Positions 10,101 to 19,312 are shown, numbered from the stretch's first letter. The stretch is 64,000 nt of DNA from JAEKNW01 sp963678375 (GCA_963678375.2 OY782831.1:372001-436000), one strand, 5' to 3'. Program-made: numbers and translations. Notes: generated from the letters alone by a model not told the origin.

Positions 10101-10947
10101 TAGCTACAAAAATTATTAAAAAGAAGATAGAAGATATTAGAAGATAATTAACAGGTTTCTCGACATTAAGCCTTACAAATTTATCAATAATTGCTTCTTT
10201 TTCTAGGAAAGTAATCGACCTTATTCCTTTGTTAAGAATTTCAACTAAGATTGGTTCTGACTTTATTATTCCCATTCTGATGTGATTAGCATAACCTGGA
10301 ATTTCGTTATTTATCTTTAGGTTATAAAACCCTTGCTTTTTTAGTCGATAAGAAGACATTAACTGAGAAAGAACTGTTAAATCAGCTTGTCCAGATTCTA
10401 CCGCTTGCAAGCAGTCATACTCAGTATCTTTGTAAATAATATTAAGATTAGGAAAGTCTCTTCTTGTCCATTCATCAATCATTGTATTAGCTACTGTGGC
10501 AATAGTTCTATTTTTTAGCTTAGTAATATCGCTTATTGATTGAAAATCACTTTTAGTAATAATGACATTGGGTTCAATCAAAATAGGATCTGTAAAATAG
10601 AGCCACTGTTCTCGATACTCAGTTTTATTTAAAGCTGGGATTAAAGTAATCTGGCCTGTTCGGGATAGTTGAATTGTCTCAGTCCAATCTTTTGTTGGAA
10701 TTCTTTCAAATCTAATGTTGAGCCTATTTTCTAGAAGCAGTAGAATATCAGGAAAAATACCAGCATAATTATTATTTTCATCAACATACTCATAAGGATA
10801 CCAGTCAGGATCAACTGCTATTTTTATTGGTCCTAGCTGTTGTAAATACTCATGTTCAGCTATAGTTAAGTTAACTTCTGATCCGTAAATCTCTGATACT
10901 ATTATAATATTTATAATTATGATTATAATGACCAATATTTTTTTCAT
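7159..10947 (-). CDS. hybrid sensor histidine kinase (SBP_bac_3-PAS-PAS-GAF-HisKA-HATPase-REC-REC)
   Basis: 1262 residues. Order of parts: signal/anchor (1-22); a periplasmic solute-binding-protein family 3 domain (about 35-258; IKIAVDPDWYPYEYVDENN); a membrane helix (about 268-288); two PAS domains (about 302-420 and 430-548); a GAF-like domain (about 565-720); HisKA with phospho-acceptor His760 (FLANMSHEIRTPLNG); HATPase (DTGIGIP, GGTGLGL boxes); and two receiver domains, with phospho-Asp in IFDLIMP and LILMDVQMP. The periplasmic domain probably senses an amino acid or other small ligand. There is no DNA-binding or HPt module, so output must pass to an unlinked partner. A TATAAT lies only 6 bases before the start codon. 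Confidence 0.93.
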   Translation of the reverse strand: MKKILVIIIIIINIIIVSEIYGSEVNLTIAEHEYLQQLGPIKIAVDPDWYPYEYVDENNNYAGIFPDILLLLENRLNIRFERIPTKDWTETIQLSRTGQITLIPALNKTEYREQWLYFTDPILIEPNVIITKSDFQSISDITKLKNRTIATVANTMIDEWTRRDFPNLNIIYKDTEYDCLQAVESGQADLTVLSQLMSSYRLKKQGFYNLKINNEIPGYANHIRMGIIKSEPILVEILNKGIRSITFLEKEAIIDKFVRLNVEKPVNYLLISSIFFLIIFVAIVLIWWNRKLRKLNQLIKAGEEKQRVIIQAIPDGLAISDLQGIITYASKEAVKMWGYSAKSEIIGKNLLNFIHPSYHEKALKNISLLIEGVVSGTSEYKMIRKNRKRFFAESNAEVIKDNEGKPYAILFVTRDISEKKRTELKLKNTVSRYESIINHSRTVNWEIDSKGLYTYISSNIKNILGYDKSEIVRKVHFYDLFPDFALEENREKILELMSQRKSIVNFENAILHKDGHVMWFLTSGLPKFNDKGEIIGYQGSGTDISLRKNAEERVKAQNKYQKTIAQISADFIDVNLDNYQEKMKTMLSKLGEELNASHTFILLFSEDKKYLNNTYEWCEPGVKSIQKSLPKICLADHQGFTEFIEKRERILIKNIDNLDESSPFKKFNKSLGLKSGICIPIVRNNIFFGYFGFDSVKYSLDIIEEDLKLLQIVVNILGDIFIRNDMERERIKILNSLQEATFQAQQANKAKSEFLANMSHEIRTPLNGVIGFTDLLMNTELDPIQQQYAYHTNVSGQALLGIINDILDFSKIEAGKLDLDIHEIDIHKLLNEVVDILQYQADKKKIELFVDIDPNLPDLIKTDSVRLKQVLINLLNNAIKFTEKGQVKLKVDFAQVNNFKGNCSFSISDTGIGIPQNQLEKLFVAFSQADGSITRKYGGTGLGLTISNLLVNKMGSQIKVKSIEGVGSDFYFTITTDYFRNENRFLIKDFEEKTILIVDDNPYNREIIERNLSHWGIDYVSVDSGEKALQVLSENKDIDLAIFDLIMPGKSGIETIREMRSRFEKYCDLPLILLHSSIEDRIIKQELAELKINYNMLKPLKVQELKENIISIFGQRKRKVVKANPIEKSNQTLNIGKQNILIAEDVKLNLVLIKTIIKNTISEANIETAINGKEAVDAFQKTDFDLILMDVQMPVMDGLQATREIRQLEKEAVKKTPIIALTAGATKEETEKCYQAGMDQIITKPIDQDKLRALLNEMLTHK

Positions 10948-11054
10948 TTTATATTATACCCTTATTTTGAATCTAAATTGAAATTTTGAAATCAAAAATA
11001 TACTTGTCCAAACAATTTGTCCATAGTTATTTTATATTTCTTTTTAAAAGTGAT

Positions 11055-12533
11055 TTAATCTTTGAAGATAGCTTTGATCTCTGGATTGTTAGGATCGAGT
11101 TCTTTTGCTTTTCTCCAGTTTCTTATAGCTAGATCTTCTTTACCTTGCCGGTAATATATTGAACCTAGTTTTATATAGGCTAAAGCCATATCAGGTGCTA
11201 GTCTAATTGCTTGACGGCATTGATCAGCTGCTTCTTCTAATTGGCTGTTATAGAATAAATTAGTCGCATTCATTATATGAATCAAAGCTTGGTTATTAGT
11301 TTTATAAGTTTCAATTTTGCTTTTTGCTATATTTAATTCTTCTAATTTTTTCACATATTCATCTTGAGTAACACCCACCATAACTTCTAAGGTGTCAATT
11401 ACAAAAACAGTATCTCTAACTAATTTTTCTACATAAACAGTATCAATCATAATCTGAGGTTTAGCATCTTCTAGTCTAGCTCTCACAGGGACTTCTAAAA
11501 CTGATGTTTCTATTTTTGGTTCAACGTGTTCTTTAAGATCATCTTCCCAAGAGTTGGAAGAGCCTAGTTGGAAACAGAAACCTAAGAAGTGGTTACCATA
11601 AGGAAGATCTAAATCTGAGAAGAGAGGATAAGAAAAAGCATAATCAAGGGATAAACGTAAGCTCCTACTTTCAATCATTCTTTTGGAATTAAAAGGATTA
11701 CGGTATGATTTTACATAATTTTTCTCTAATAATTTAAAACCTAAACCTGTTGTAATGTCCTTGTTATTTAGACCAGTTCTGATCGAAAAGTTCTCTAGAG
11801 GACGATATTCACTTGCTAAAGCAAAGAAATATTCATTTTCTTCTAAAGTAAAATTCTGGATTAATTTACTATCCAGCATTACGGAAATTTTAGGTGTAAT
11901 ATTATAATTTAATCCAGCTCCGAACTCTCTGTTTATTCTCTCTTCACTAGAAGAGTCTAAAGCTAAGTCAGTCCCTAGTATATTTTTACTCACTAGACCA
12001 ATTCTCACAGCTTGAGAGAGATTAAAACTGGTTCCAATATCAAAATCAAAACCTGATGTTGAGTTTGCATTATCTATGAAAAGAGGATCATTCTGCGTAA
12101 ACTCATTAGTTTCATAGCCTACATCATAATAATTTAATCCTATACCAAGATTTAATGACTTATTGAAAAATGAAGAACCCCAGTGCAAACCAGCTCGTAT
12201 TTCATGATAAATATTAGCAGAAAATATATCACCCGAAAAGGCTGTTGTACCTAAACTAGCTAGAGGGAAACCAAAAGAAAAGTAATTATAAGATAAATCA
12301 TCATTTTCTAAATCATAAAGATATATTCTGGAATCTGTAAGAAACTCTAATTGTCTGTTAGCTAAGAGAGCAGGATTATAAACTGATGCAGAAAGATCTT
12401 CAGAAGAAGCAATCCCAGTTCCACCTAGACTAAAGTTTCTTATTCCACCTAACTGAAAATCTAAACCATTAAGTATTTGGCTAGTAATGAAGAGAGTAAG
12501 AACCAAAGCAATTTTTAATTTAAACTTTTTCAT
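11055..12533 (-). CDS. PorV/UPF0164-like outer-membrane protein with C-terminal TPRs
   Basis: 492 residues with a signal peptide (1-23). The mature start GGIRNFSLGGTGIASSEDLSASVYNP, given here as the family hallmark in pieces, matches PorV/UPF0164-type barrels: a G-G-x-G-x-A turn then N-P-A. Amphipathic beta strands run to about residue 330. A linker with repeated DTV elements and a short coiled coil follows, then about two TPR units (residues 415-490; ALAYIKLGSIYYRQGKEDLA). PorV-type proteins shuttle or hold type IX secretion cargo in Bacteroidota, but the same fold occurs widely outside them. It lies 8 bases downstream of the giant FG-GAP gene, so the two are co-expressed and may work together at the surface. 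Confidence 0.8.
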   Translation of the reverse strand: MKKFKLKIALVLTLFITSQILNGLDFQLGGIRNFSLGGTGIASSEDLSASVYNPALLANRQLEFLTDSRIYLYDLENDDLSYNYFSFGFPLASLGTTAFSGDIFSANIYHEIRAGLHWGSSFFNKSLNLGIGLNYYDVGYETNEFTQNDPLFIDNANSTSGFDFDIGTSFNLSQAVRIGLVSKNILGTDLALDSSSEERINREFGAGLNYNITPKISVMLDSKLIQNFTLEENEYFFALASEYRPLENFSIRTGLNNKDITTGLGFKLLEKNYVKSYRNPFNSKRMIESRSLRLSLDYAFSYPLFSDLDLPYGNHFLGFCFQLGSSNSWEDDLKEHVEPKIETSVLEVPVRARLEDAKPQIMIDTVYVEKLVRDTVFVIDTLEVMVGVTQDEYVKKLEELNIAKSKIETYKTNNQALIHIMNATNLFYNSQLEEAADQCRQAIRLAPDMALAYIKLGSIYYRQGKEDLAIRNWRKAKELDPNNPEIKAIFKD

Positions 12534-12541
12534 TATGCCTC

Positions 12542-15500
12542 CTACTTTGCGACCGTGATAGTATTTCTATGAATTTTATTGCCATATTTAACTTGGCAAA
12601 TATATAATCCTGCATTAACAGGTTTATTATCACTATTTTTCCCATCCCAAATAGCTACCTGATAGTTTTTCCCAGTATCATTTTCAGCTAGATAAAGTGA
12701 TGTAGTTATTTTTTTTATCTCTTTACCACTTCTGGTAAATATTTGACATGTTACATTTTTTTCAGTCGGAATAATTATCCTGCTATAATCGTTAATCCCA
12801 TCGAAGTTGAGAGAAATAATATTGGGTATCACTTCCACTTTTTCTTCTTTTAAAACTCTTTCAACAAAAATATTGTATTCTTGATTTCCTTGGAGAGCGG
12901 TTGGTTGATTTTTATCTTCAGCACTTAGTTGAATATCAAGGTTCTGGCCTGGATAATAATTATCATCTATCTGATATTGTAGAATGAAACCTAGTGAATC
13001 TGGATTACTATTAAAAGTATCTCTATCCAAGTTGTAGTTTTCGATTGATCTACCATTCAAGATAAATGTTATTGATTCCTCAGCTATACCTACCCCCTTA
13101 TCCAAAATAGCTATTTCTAAATAATCATGAATGGCTATATCAGCACCTGCATTTGGATTAATCAATAAAAAATAAGGAGAAAATGTATCAGGGATAATTG
13201 TGAAACTATAGGTATCTTCATAGTTGTTACCAACATTATCAGCTATAGAAAATTCGATATCAACATGTTTAACCCCAAAAAATCCTGAAGTACTATACCA
13301 GACTTCTAATCTATTATCATGCAAAGAATCCTGATAAGAACTAATATAATTTCCATTAATAATAAGAGAGAAGCTTTCTTTATCTATGCCAGAGAGATCA
13401 TCCTTTAAGGATAGGTATAAAATTGAATTAGCGTAGCCTTCACCCCCGTCTGACGGTGATGATATTTCAAGATATGGAGCTTGAGTATCGTTTTCAGTCG
13501 TAAAAGAATATAGTTTATTGCTAGCATTGTTGTTAGAAGAAGTGTCCATTGCATAAATCTGAACTCTAACTATCTCTCCATAAGCAAAATCTGTAAGAGG
13601 ATCATAAGTTAGACGGTAGCCTAAACCATCTTCTGTAGCAATCGCTGTAAGGTCATAATCTTCAATAGTATCATTATTAACTTTAAAAATAATTGAGTTT
13701 TGATCAACATCAGTTTCAGTATCAATTATTGTTATTGATATTGATGTATCAACTGGATTATCACTGCTATCTTCTGCAGGAGTAAGTCCAGTAAAAATTG
13801 GAGGTGTTTGATCATCATCAACTACTGTAAAGGAATAGTTATAATTTGTAAGAGTATTTGGAGTAATTGCTAAGTCAGCTACAGAAACTACGAGAGTAAC
13901 TTGTTGGCCATACTCAAAATCTGGACCAGAGTAACTAACTTCATAAAACATGGTCCCAGGAATTTCGGTAGTTTCCGGCTCTACAATTTGATTATTTACT
14001 TTCATCTCCAAACTTTCAATATCAACACCCAGACCATTATCATGAATTTCAAAATATATTTTACTATCCACAGGGACCCCTGTTGCTCCTGGTTCAGGAT
14101 CGAAATTTACTAAGCTAGGGGCTTCTACATCTGGAGTAACTCTAAAAGTATAGTTGTTTTCGTATGTATTAGCAGGTTCCTCAAGGTCTGAACATGAGAT
14201 ATATACATTTACCAACTGATTAAAATCATATGCCTCTTCAAGTAGATATAGGACATCAAAACCAGAAGCTATTGTAGCAATATTCAAATCTTCAGTAATA
14301 TCGTTTCCATCGATTAGTACCTGAATAGAGTTCCTATCCACTCCAGTTTTATCATCATAAATCTTAAAAGAAAGATTAGCATCAATTGGTATATTTACTG
14401 AAGCCTCTTCAGGATACAAATCACTAATATAAGGAGCTTCAGTGTCTAGTGACGTTGTAAAAGTATAAATTTCACTTGGCATTGTATTAGCTGGTGTCTC
14501 TAAATCACTCACCTGAATTTCAACATTAACCTGCCCAACTAACCTTTCTGGAGGATTATAGATAACTCTGTAACCGTTATTTAAAGAACTTATTGAGGTA
14601 TTTTCACTATCCGCAATTTCAACATCATTGATTTTAATTGAAAGGCTTTCTAAATCAATCCCACTTAACAAATCGAAGAGATCCACTTTGAATTGGGTAT
14701 TAGATGGATTATCTAAACTAAATTTCTCAGGAAAGTGATTAGCTGTATAGGGAGCTTGATTATCTGGGACAACAGTAAAAACAGAAATTGTATCAATACT
14801 ATTGGCATTATTAGAAGCATCTTCAATATAAAAATAGATCTGTTTTTCACCATATGTTAAGAGTTGATTATCAAGAGGATTATATGTAACTCTCAGATTA
14901 CCATTAGCTAAGGTTTCTATCTGAGAAAATGGAATCAAGTTTTCATCATCTAAATTGAAAATCAAGGAGTTTTGATTTAAACTAGACTCACTATCAGCTA
15001 CTTCAACAAAGACAAGATTACTTCTAGCAACTTCTTCCCCATATGCAGGTTCAATAATTATAATCGAGGGGGCAGAATTATCCTGTCCACAGGTAAATGA
15101 ATAGTTAAAAGTAGACATAGTATTGGGTATGGGAGCTAAATCTTGGCAGTCAATAGAAACAAATACCTCTTCTCCAAAAGTAAAATTGCTAGGAGGATCA
15201 ATAATTATTCTAAAGTTATTAACCTCTCCTAAATGAGAGAAGTAAGGAGATCCTGAATAGTAGTTTGTTCCATTAACATTAACAATAATTGAAGATAAGT
15301 CAACTCCTTCTCCTAAGTCATAGACATTAAACTCAATATTAGTATCTACAACTACTCCCTGCTCGTCAGGTGCAGGTAACCATTGATTTGTGAAAGGAGG
15401 GTCAGTATCTTCACGGGTGAAGAATCTATAGTTTGTTGTAGGTATTTGCCAACCTTCATTATCTGAAGCATTAATTGTAACATTGATAATTTGATCATAT

Positions 15501-17206
15501 CCAAAGTAAGACTCAGGTGCAATAGTGATTCTATAAAAGTTACCTGAGCCACTATAAGATAAATTACTACTATTTATATCATAACTTGTTCCAGCTATAT
15601 TAACCTCAATTGAATTTAAATCTATCTCTTGATTATCAGAAAGAGAAAAAGCTATTGCCTGATCAATATCTACATTAGTTGCTCCATCAATAGGTAAAAG
15701 GTTCCATACCCAAGGAATTCCACCATAGATAGAATTAACTTTTCCCTTACTACTACCAGCATTAATTGATGCTATAAAAATATCTGCTTTGAGATCATTA
15801 TTGAAATCAGCTAAAGCAATTGATGAGCCTAAGTTTGCATTTGCAACTTGTCCATGATATATTTCATCATAAGTAGCAAGGGCTAAATCATAGTCAGCTT
15901 CAAATTGATTACGTCCATATAAAATATGAACCAATCCACTTTCATTACCATTGTTAGATAGTGCTTGAGGTGAACAGATAATTAAATCTTCAGGATTAGT
16001 GGGTATTAGATTACCTATAAAGAGTTTGCTTGCAAACTTATTATCCTGAATTGTCTGGTCAGTAATTCTTACATTTGCACTATTATCATTTAATATTATT
16101 TCTCCAGGTAAAGAATTGCTTCCATATAAAATATAAAGAGTATTTGAAATAGCTTGAGTAGAATAATCTGTCATAGCAATATCACCAAAGCCATCACCAT
16201 TAATATCTCCTGCTGCAATAGTTGAACCTAGTCTTGACGAATGAAAAGCTCCCTGAATTTCCATATCTATAAAATTATCATCAGTTAGCGAAATCTCTTG
16301 ATAAGGAAAGAAGGTTCGACCTTTGAGCAGATAAACCCTACCATTATTAATCAAACTTTCTTGATCTACTCCCGGAGCGCCGACTATTAAGTCTTGAAAG
16401 AGATCATTGTTCATATTATTAGTAGCTAAAGTTCTACCTAGATTATCATTTATCGATAAACCTGAGATATAAGATATGTTAGTTGCTTCAGCTAGATTAA
16501 CATTCTGAGAATATGTTTCATGAGACCAAACAAAATATACAAGTCCACAATTGTTAAGCTCAGCACTATCAGCTTCTGGAGCACTAATAATTAAATCATC
16601 TTTACTATCATTATTTAAGTCAGTAAATAAAACCTTTTGACCTAAATAGTCATTAGTTGATTGGCCGACAAATTCATGCTGAGCTGAGTCATTATTTAGA
16701 TCAATTGTTGTTGGAAGTGACTGACTTCCATAGAACAAATAGACTTTACCTGACTGTAGAATGTTGTCATTATTGCAATAAGGAGCAGAAATAGCAAAAT
16801 CTGTATAGGAATCACCATTAAAAGAACCAGTTGCAATACTATACCCAAGCTTATCCCCGCTTGTTGCTCCTAGAATAGTAACATCAGCCAAATCAAAACT
16901 TAAATCCATACTGACGTTTTGTTGACTTTGCTCACTACCCCAAAAAATATAGACTTCTCCAGCAGAGTTTCTTCCAAGAGGATCTGCTGAAGGACTTGAA
17001 GCAATAATATCATCGATACCATCTCCATTAAAATCTCCAGACATTATCTGATAACCAAACTGGTCAAAGGCATTTCGACCTTGAATATCATAGTTTCCTT
17101 GCCAAGAATTAAAGTCAAATTGCTTGTTAGCAACAAGCAAGCTAACTAACATTATCAGATAAACGGTAAGCAAAATAGTCTTCTTTTTATGTATAAATAA
17201 CTTCAT
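12542..17206 (-). CDS. giant FG-GAP/Ig-like repeat surface protein with C-terminal sorting-type domain
   Basis: 1554 residues with a signal-anchor start (1-26). Residues about 35-490 hold roughly seven FG-GAP integrin-propeller repeats, each with a calcium-type loop such as FNGDGIDDIIAS, FNGDSYTDFAIS or INGDGFGDIAMT. Residues about 500-1430 hold eight to nine repeats of about 105 residues, with the pattern D-x-x-x-P, V-D-x-x-S-I, then Y-G-x-x-V and P-A/N-T, ending Y-x-F-T: Ig/cadherin-like modules. The last 100 residues (DGINDYSRIIIP, CQIFTRSGKEI, IWDGKN, AGLYICQVKYG) resemble FlgD-like or gliding-type sorting domains. Likely a secreted adhesin or stalk. AGGAG lies seven bases before the ATG. 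Confidence 0.88.
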   Translation of the reverse strand: MKLFIHKKKTILLTVYLIMLVSLLVANKQFDFNSWQGNYDIQGRNAFDQFGYQIMSGDFNGDGIDDIIASSPSADPLGRNSAGEVYIFWGSEQSQQNVSMDLSFDLADVTILGATSGDKLGYSIATGSFNGDSYTDFAISAPYCNNDNILQSGKVYLFYGSQSLPTTIDLNNDSAQHEFVGQSTNDYLGQKVLFTDLNNDSKDDLIISAPEADSAELNNCGLVYFVWSHETYSQNVNLAEATNISYISGLSINDNLGRTLATNNMNNDLFQDLIVGAPGVDQESLINNGRVYLLKGRTFFPYQEISLTDDNFIDMEIQGAFHSSRLGSTIAAGDINGDGFGDIAMTDYSTQAISNTLYILYGSNSLPGEIILNDNSANVRITDQTIQDNKFASKLFIGNLIPTNPEDLIICSPQALSNNGNESGLVHILYGRNQFEADYDLALATYDEIYHGQVANANLGSSIALADFNNDLKADIFIASINAGSSKGKVNSIYGGIPWVWNLLPIDGATNVDIDQAIAFSLSDNQEIDLNSIEVNIAGTSYDINSSNLSYSGSGNFYRITIAPESYFGYDQIINVTINASDNEGWQIPTTNYRFFTREDTDPPFTNQWLPAPDEQGVVVDTNIEFNVYDLGEGVDLSSIIVNVNGTNYYSGSPYFSHLGEVNNFRIIIDPPSNFTFGEEVFVSIDCQDLAPIPNTMSTFNYSFTCGQDNSAPSIIIIEPAYGEEVARSNLVFVEVADSESSLNQNSLIFNLDDENLIPFSQIETLANGNLRVTYNPLDNQLLTYGEKQIYFYIEDASNNANSIDTISVFTVVPDNQAPYTANHFPEKFSLDNPSNTQFKVDLFDLLSGIDLESLSIKINDVEIADSENTSISSLNNGYRVIYNPPERLVGQVNVEIQVSDLETPANTMPSEIYTFTTSLDTEAPYISDLYPEEASVNIPIDANLSFKIYDDKTGVDRNSIQVLIDGNDITEDLNIATIASGFDVLYLLEEAYDFNQLVNVYISCSDLEEPANTYENNYTFRVTPDVEAPSLVNFDPEPGATGVPVDSKIYFEIHDNGLGVDIESLEMKVNNQIVEPETTEIPGTMFYEVSYSGPDFEYGQQVTLVVSVADLAITPNTLTNYNYSFTVVDDDQTPPIFTGLTPAEDSSDNPVDTSISITIIDTETDVDQNSIIFKVNNDTIEDYDLTAIATEDGLGYRLTYDPLTDFAYGEIVRVQIYAMDTSSNNNASNKLYSFTTENDTQAPYLEISSPSDGGEGYANSILYLSLKDDLSGIDKESFSLIINGNYISSYQDSLHDNRLEVWYSTSGFFGVKHVDIEFSIADNVGNNYEDTYSFTIIPDTFSPYFLLINPNAGADIAIHDYLEIAILDKGVGIAEESITFILNGRSIENYNLDRDTFNSNPDSLGFILQYQIDDNYYPGQNLDIQLSAEDKNQPTALQGNQEYNIFVERVLKEEKVEVIPNIISLNFDGINDYSRIIIPTEKNVTCQIFTRSGKEIKKITTSLYLAENDTGKNYQVAIWDGKNSDNKPVNAGLYICQVKYGNKIHRNTITVAK

Positions 17207-17233
17207 TAAGGTGCTCCTATTATTTATAAGATG

Positions 17234-17261
17234 ATATTATTTAAGCAAGACTAATAGTCAA
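17234..17261 (-). promoter_or_regulatory. promoter for the surface-protein operon
   Basis: On the minus strand TTGACT (complement of 17256-17261), 16 bases, then TAATAT (complement of 17234-17239): a fair sigma-70-type match just upstream of the FG-GAP gene. Confidence 0.45.
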
Positions 17262-17879
17262 TAAAAAAATATACTTCTCTACCTTTATAGACTTATTTGA
17301 ATAATTTAGCATAATCTACTTATTCTAATTGTAATTTTAAGTTAACTTTTAAGCAAATAATTATTAGATTTTTCGGAGATGCTCAGTTTGATTTAGTTTT
17401 TTGTTGATAAACAAGCAAAAATCCCCCCCTTCTTGAGAGAAATTTCATTGATGATATCTTCATTGTTTCTCTCTCTATATTTTCCTAGTATTCTATTGAG
17501 AGAATAACAATAAAGGAATAGACACCCTAAATTTAATTAGTATCTCTTATGTCAAAACCTCCTAGTATTAGCCTATTATTGATTTCTAAAAATCAACAAT
17601 TGTTCACATATTTTTATTATGTAGCTTTTAAGAAGATTCATATTTTAGTCAATTTTCTCATTTTATTGACACATTTTAGCATTAATCATTTTATACTTTA
17701 TCATTTAGTAATATTATTAATTACAAAATAGATTTCCTTTAACTATATCAATTATTAACAATAAGATATACTTATTCTTTTGTTATACTAATAACACTAC
17801 TATTTTTTTACAATTAATAACTAGTTAGGCTATAAAAGTGCAAAATTTGCAAAACAATCTTCTTCTAGCAAAAAAGTAC

Positions 17880-17907
17880 TTGCCAAATTTAACTATTATC
17901 ATATTAT
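17880..17907 (+). promoter_or_regulatory. promoter for the motor/polysaccharide operon
   Basis: TTGCCA at 17880-17885, 16 bases, then TATTAT at 17902-17907. The start codon at 17930 follows an AGGGG site (17917-17921) at 8-base spacing, so the leader would be short. Confidence 0.4.
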
Positions 17908-17929
17908 TGCCATAATAGGGGTAAATCTA

Positions 17930-19312
17930 ATGAAATCATATATATTAATATTATTATCTCTCTTTTTTTTCACTAGCACATTGCATGCAGATACTGTAAA
18001 AAACTCTTTAGGAGAGCTAAAAGCAGAAAATGAATTAGCTGAAAGAATAGAAAAGAACTTAAGTAACTTTGTTGATAGATCGGTAGTCTTTGTTGACATA
18101 GATCTGAAGTATAATCTATTTGATCCTGCATCAGGTGACTTACGACTTGACCAAAAGTTGAGTTTACCTGGATTACCTGTTGGGAAAACAGACACTTCAA
18201 TGCCTAACATAGACTTAACAGATTATGCTCCAACAGAAATCACTAAACTATCTATTATGGTTAGGGTTCCTGAAAATATTCAAGAAGACATTTTGAAAGA
18301 GATTGAAGAACTTGTTACCAGCATATCTTCAATTGATGTCAACGGTAACGACCAAGTCAATATAGTCGCTGATTTACCAGTTTTAGACCAAGCAAAAGGG
18401 ACTTTTTTTAGTTTTAGTAATATTATTATCTTATTAGGCTTTTTGCTAGCAATGCTAATCGTTAATAATATCAGAAACTCTACAAGAATAATTGCTAAGT
18501 CCTTAAGAAGAATAAAAATCTCTAATCTTGACCAGTTAAAAATTGGTGATGGAATTGATTTTAGAATGAGGTCTACCCCAGAAGCACCAAGTAATAATCA
18601 CTCATCCACAAACTATCAAAAACCAGTTCAAGTCAAAATTTTAAAAGATGATGAAACTGAAGAGCATACAAATCTAGACTTCTTAAACGAGTTATCTAAT
18701 AGCAATTTCCTATCTATTGTTAAAGAGGAGAATCCAAAAGAAATTGCATTGATTCTGACTCAAGTTGAAGCGAGTAAAGTAGATTATTTCTTTAAATTTT
18801 ATGACGGTCCAGTTGATGACGTACTTACAAATATAATAGAAATGGAAAGTGTTTTACAACTCGATATGAAGATAATGGTTGTGGGTATGTATCAAAAATA
18901 TCTTGAAGCCTTAGATAAAAATCCAGTTAAAATTAATAATGTTAAGACTATGATTAATTTCATAAACTCCTGTTCATTAAATGTTGCTCAAACACTCTTC
19001 AACAAGTTAAAAGAGTTGAAACCTGAGCTAGCAGAGGAAGTTAAAAAGAAGATCTTCCTTATGGACGATATCTTAAGTCTCAAAAATGTACAGATTGAGC
19101 AAATTAACAGTGAATTTAGTCATTTAGAAATGGTACAATTCTTAAAATGCATTCCTGATAAAATTAGACAAAAATTCTTTTCTCAACTTTCTGAAAGAGC
19201 CGTAATAATTCTCAAAGAAGACATGGAAGTAATTGGAAATATTCAAGAAGATGAAGCAGAGAGGATTATTAATCATTCTCTCCAGAAGATACGTTATATT
19301 TTAAATTATTAA
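17930..19312 (+). CDS. FliF(RBM3)-FliG fusion: rotor-like membrane protein
   Basis: 460 residues. A signal peptide (1-20) replaces the first FliF helix. Residues about 30-150 match the third ring-building motif of FliF: ELAERIEKNLSNFVDRSVVF, then after a short insert ITKLSIMVRVPE and SSIDVNGNDQVNIVADLPV, like the end of FliF RBM3 (..G-D-x-I/V-x-V..). A membrane helix at 160-180 equals FliF TM2. After a 65-residue linker come FliG-M (about 250-330; EENPKEIALILTQVE for the FliG EHPQ motif) and FliG-C (335-458; KIFLMDDILSL, LKCIP, SERAVIILKEDME). Torque-helix charges are Lys406, Arg423, Glu430 and Asp431. FliG-N, FliF RBM1/2 and the first TM are absent. It likely forms an inner-membrane ring turned by the MotAB pair encoded 13 bases downstream. 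Confidence 0.88.
   Translation: MKSYILILLSLFFFTSTLHADTVKNSLGELKAENELAERIEKNLSNFVDRSVVFVDIDLKYNLFDPASGDLRLDQKLSLPGLPVGKTDTSMPNIDLTDYAPTEITKLSIMVRVPENIQEDILKEIEELVTSISSIDVNGNDQVNIVADLPVLDQAKGTFFSFSNIIILLGFLLAMLIVNNIRNSTRIIAKSLRRIKISNLDQLKIGDGIDFRMRSTPEAPSNNHSSTNYQKPVQVKILKDDETEEHTNLDFLNELSNSNFLSIVKEENPKEIALILTQVEASKVDYFFKFYDGPVDDVLTNIIEMESVLQLDMKIMVVGMYQKYLEALDKNPVKINNVKTMINFINSCSLNVAQTLFNKLKELKPELAEEVKKKIFLMDDILSLKNVQIEQINSEFSHLEMVQFLKCIPDKIRQKFFSQLSERAVIILKEDMEVIGNIQEDEAERIINHSLQKIRYILNY

Larger units (their letters stand above)
17207..17929. other. 723-base divergent intergenic region
   Basis: Very AT-rich spacer between the giant surface protein (left) and the motor operon (right), holding a promoter for each. 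An inverted repeat, GAGAGAAA at 17435-17442 and TTTCTCTC at 17466-17473 with a 23-base loop, lies roughly midway and could be a regulator site or a weak hairpin. A run of 60 codons on the plus strand (17549-17731) has no ribosome binding site and low-complexity hydrophobic content; I do not call it a gene. No RNA gene is evident. Confidence 0.6.

Noticed and set aside
17435..17473. Hairpin as terminator or small RNA
   Set aside because: 8-base arms with a 23-base loop and no T run; kept only as a possible site in the spacer entry.
17549..17731. 60-codon frame in the divergent promoter region
   Set aside because: No ribosome binding site, low complexity, and lies in AT-rich spacer.
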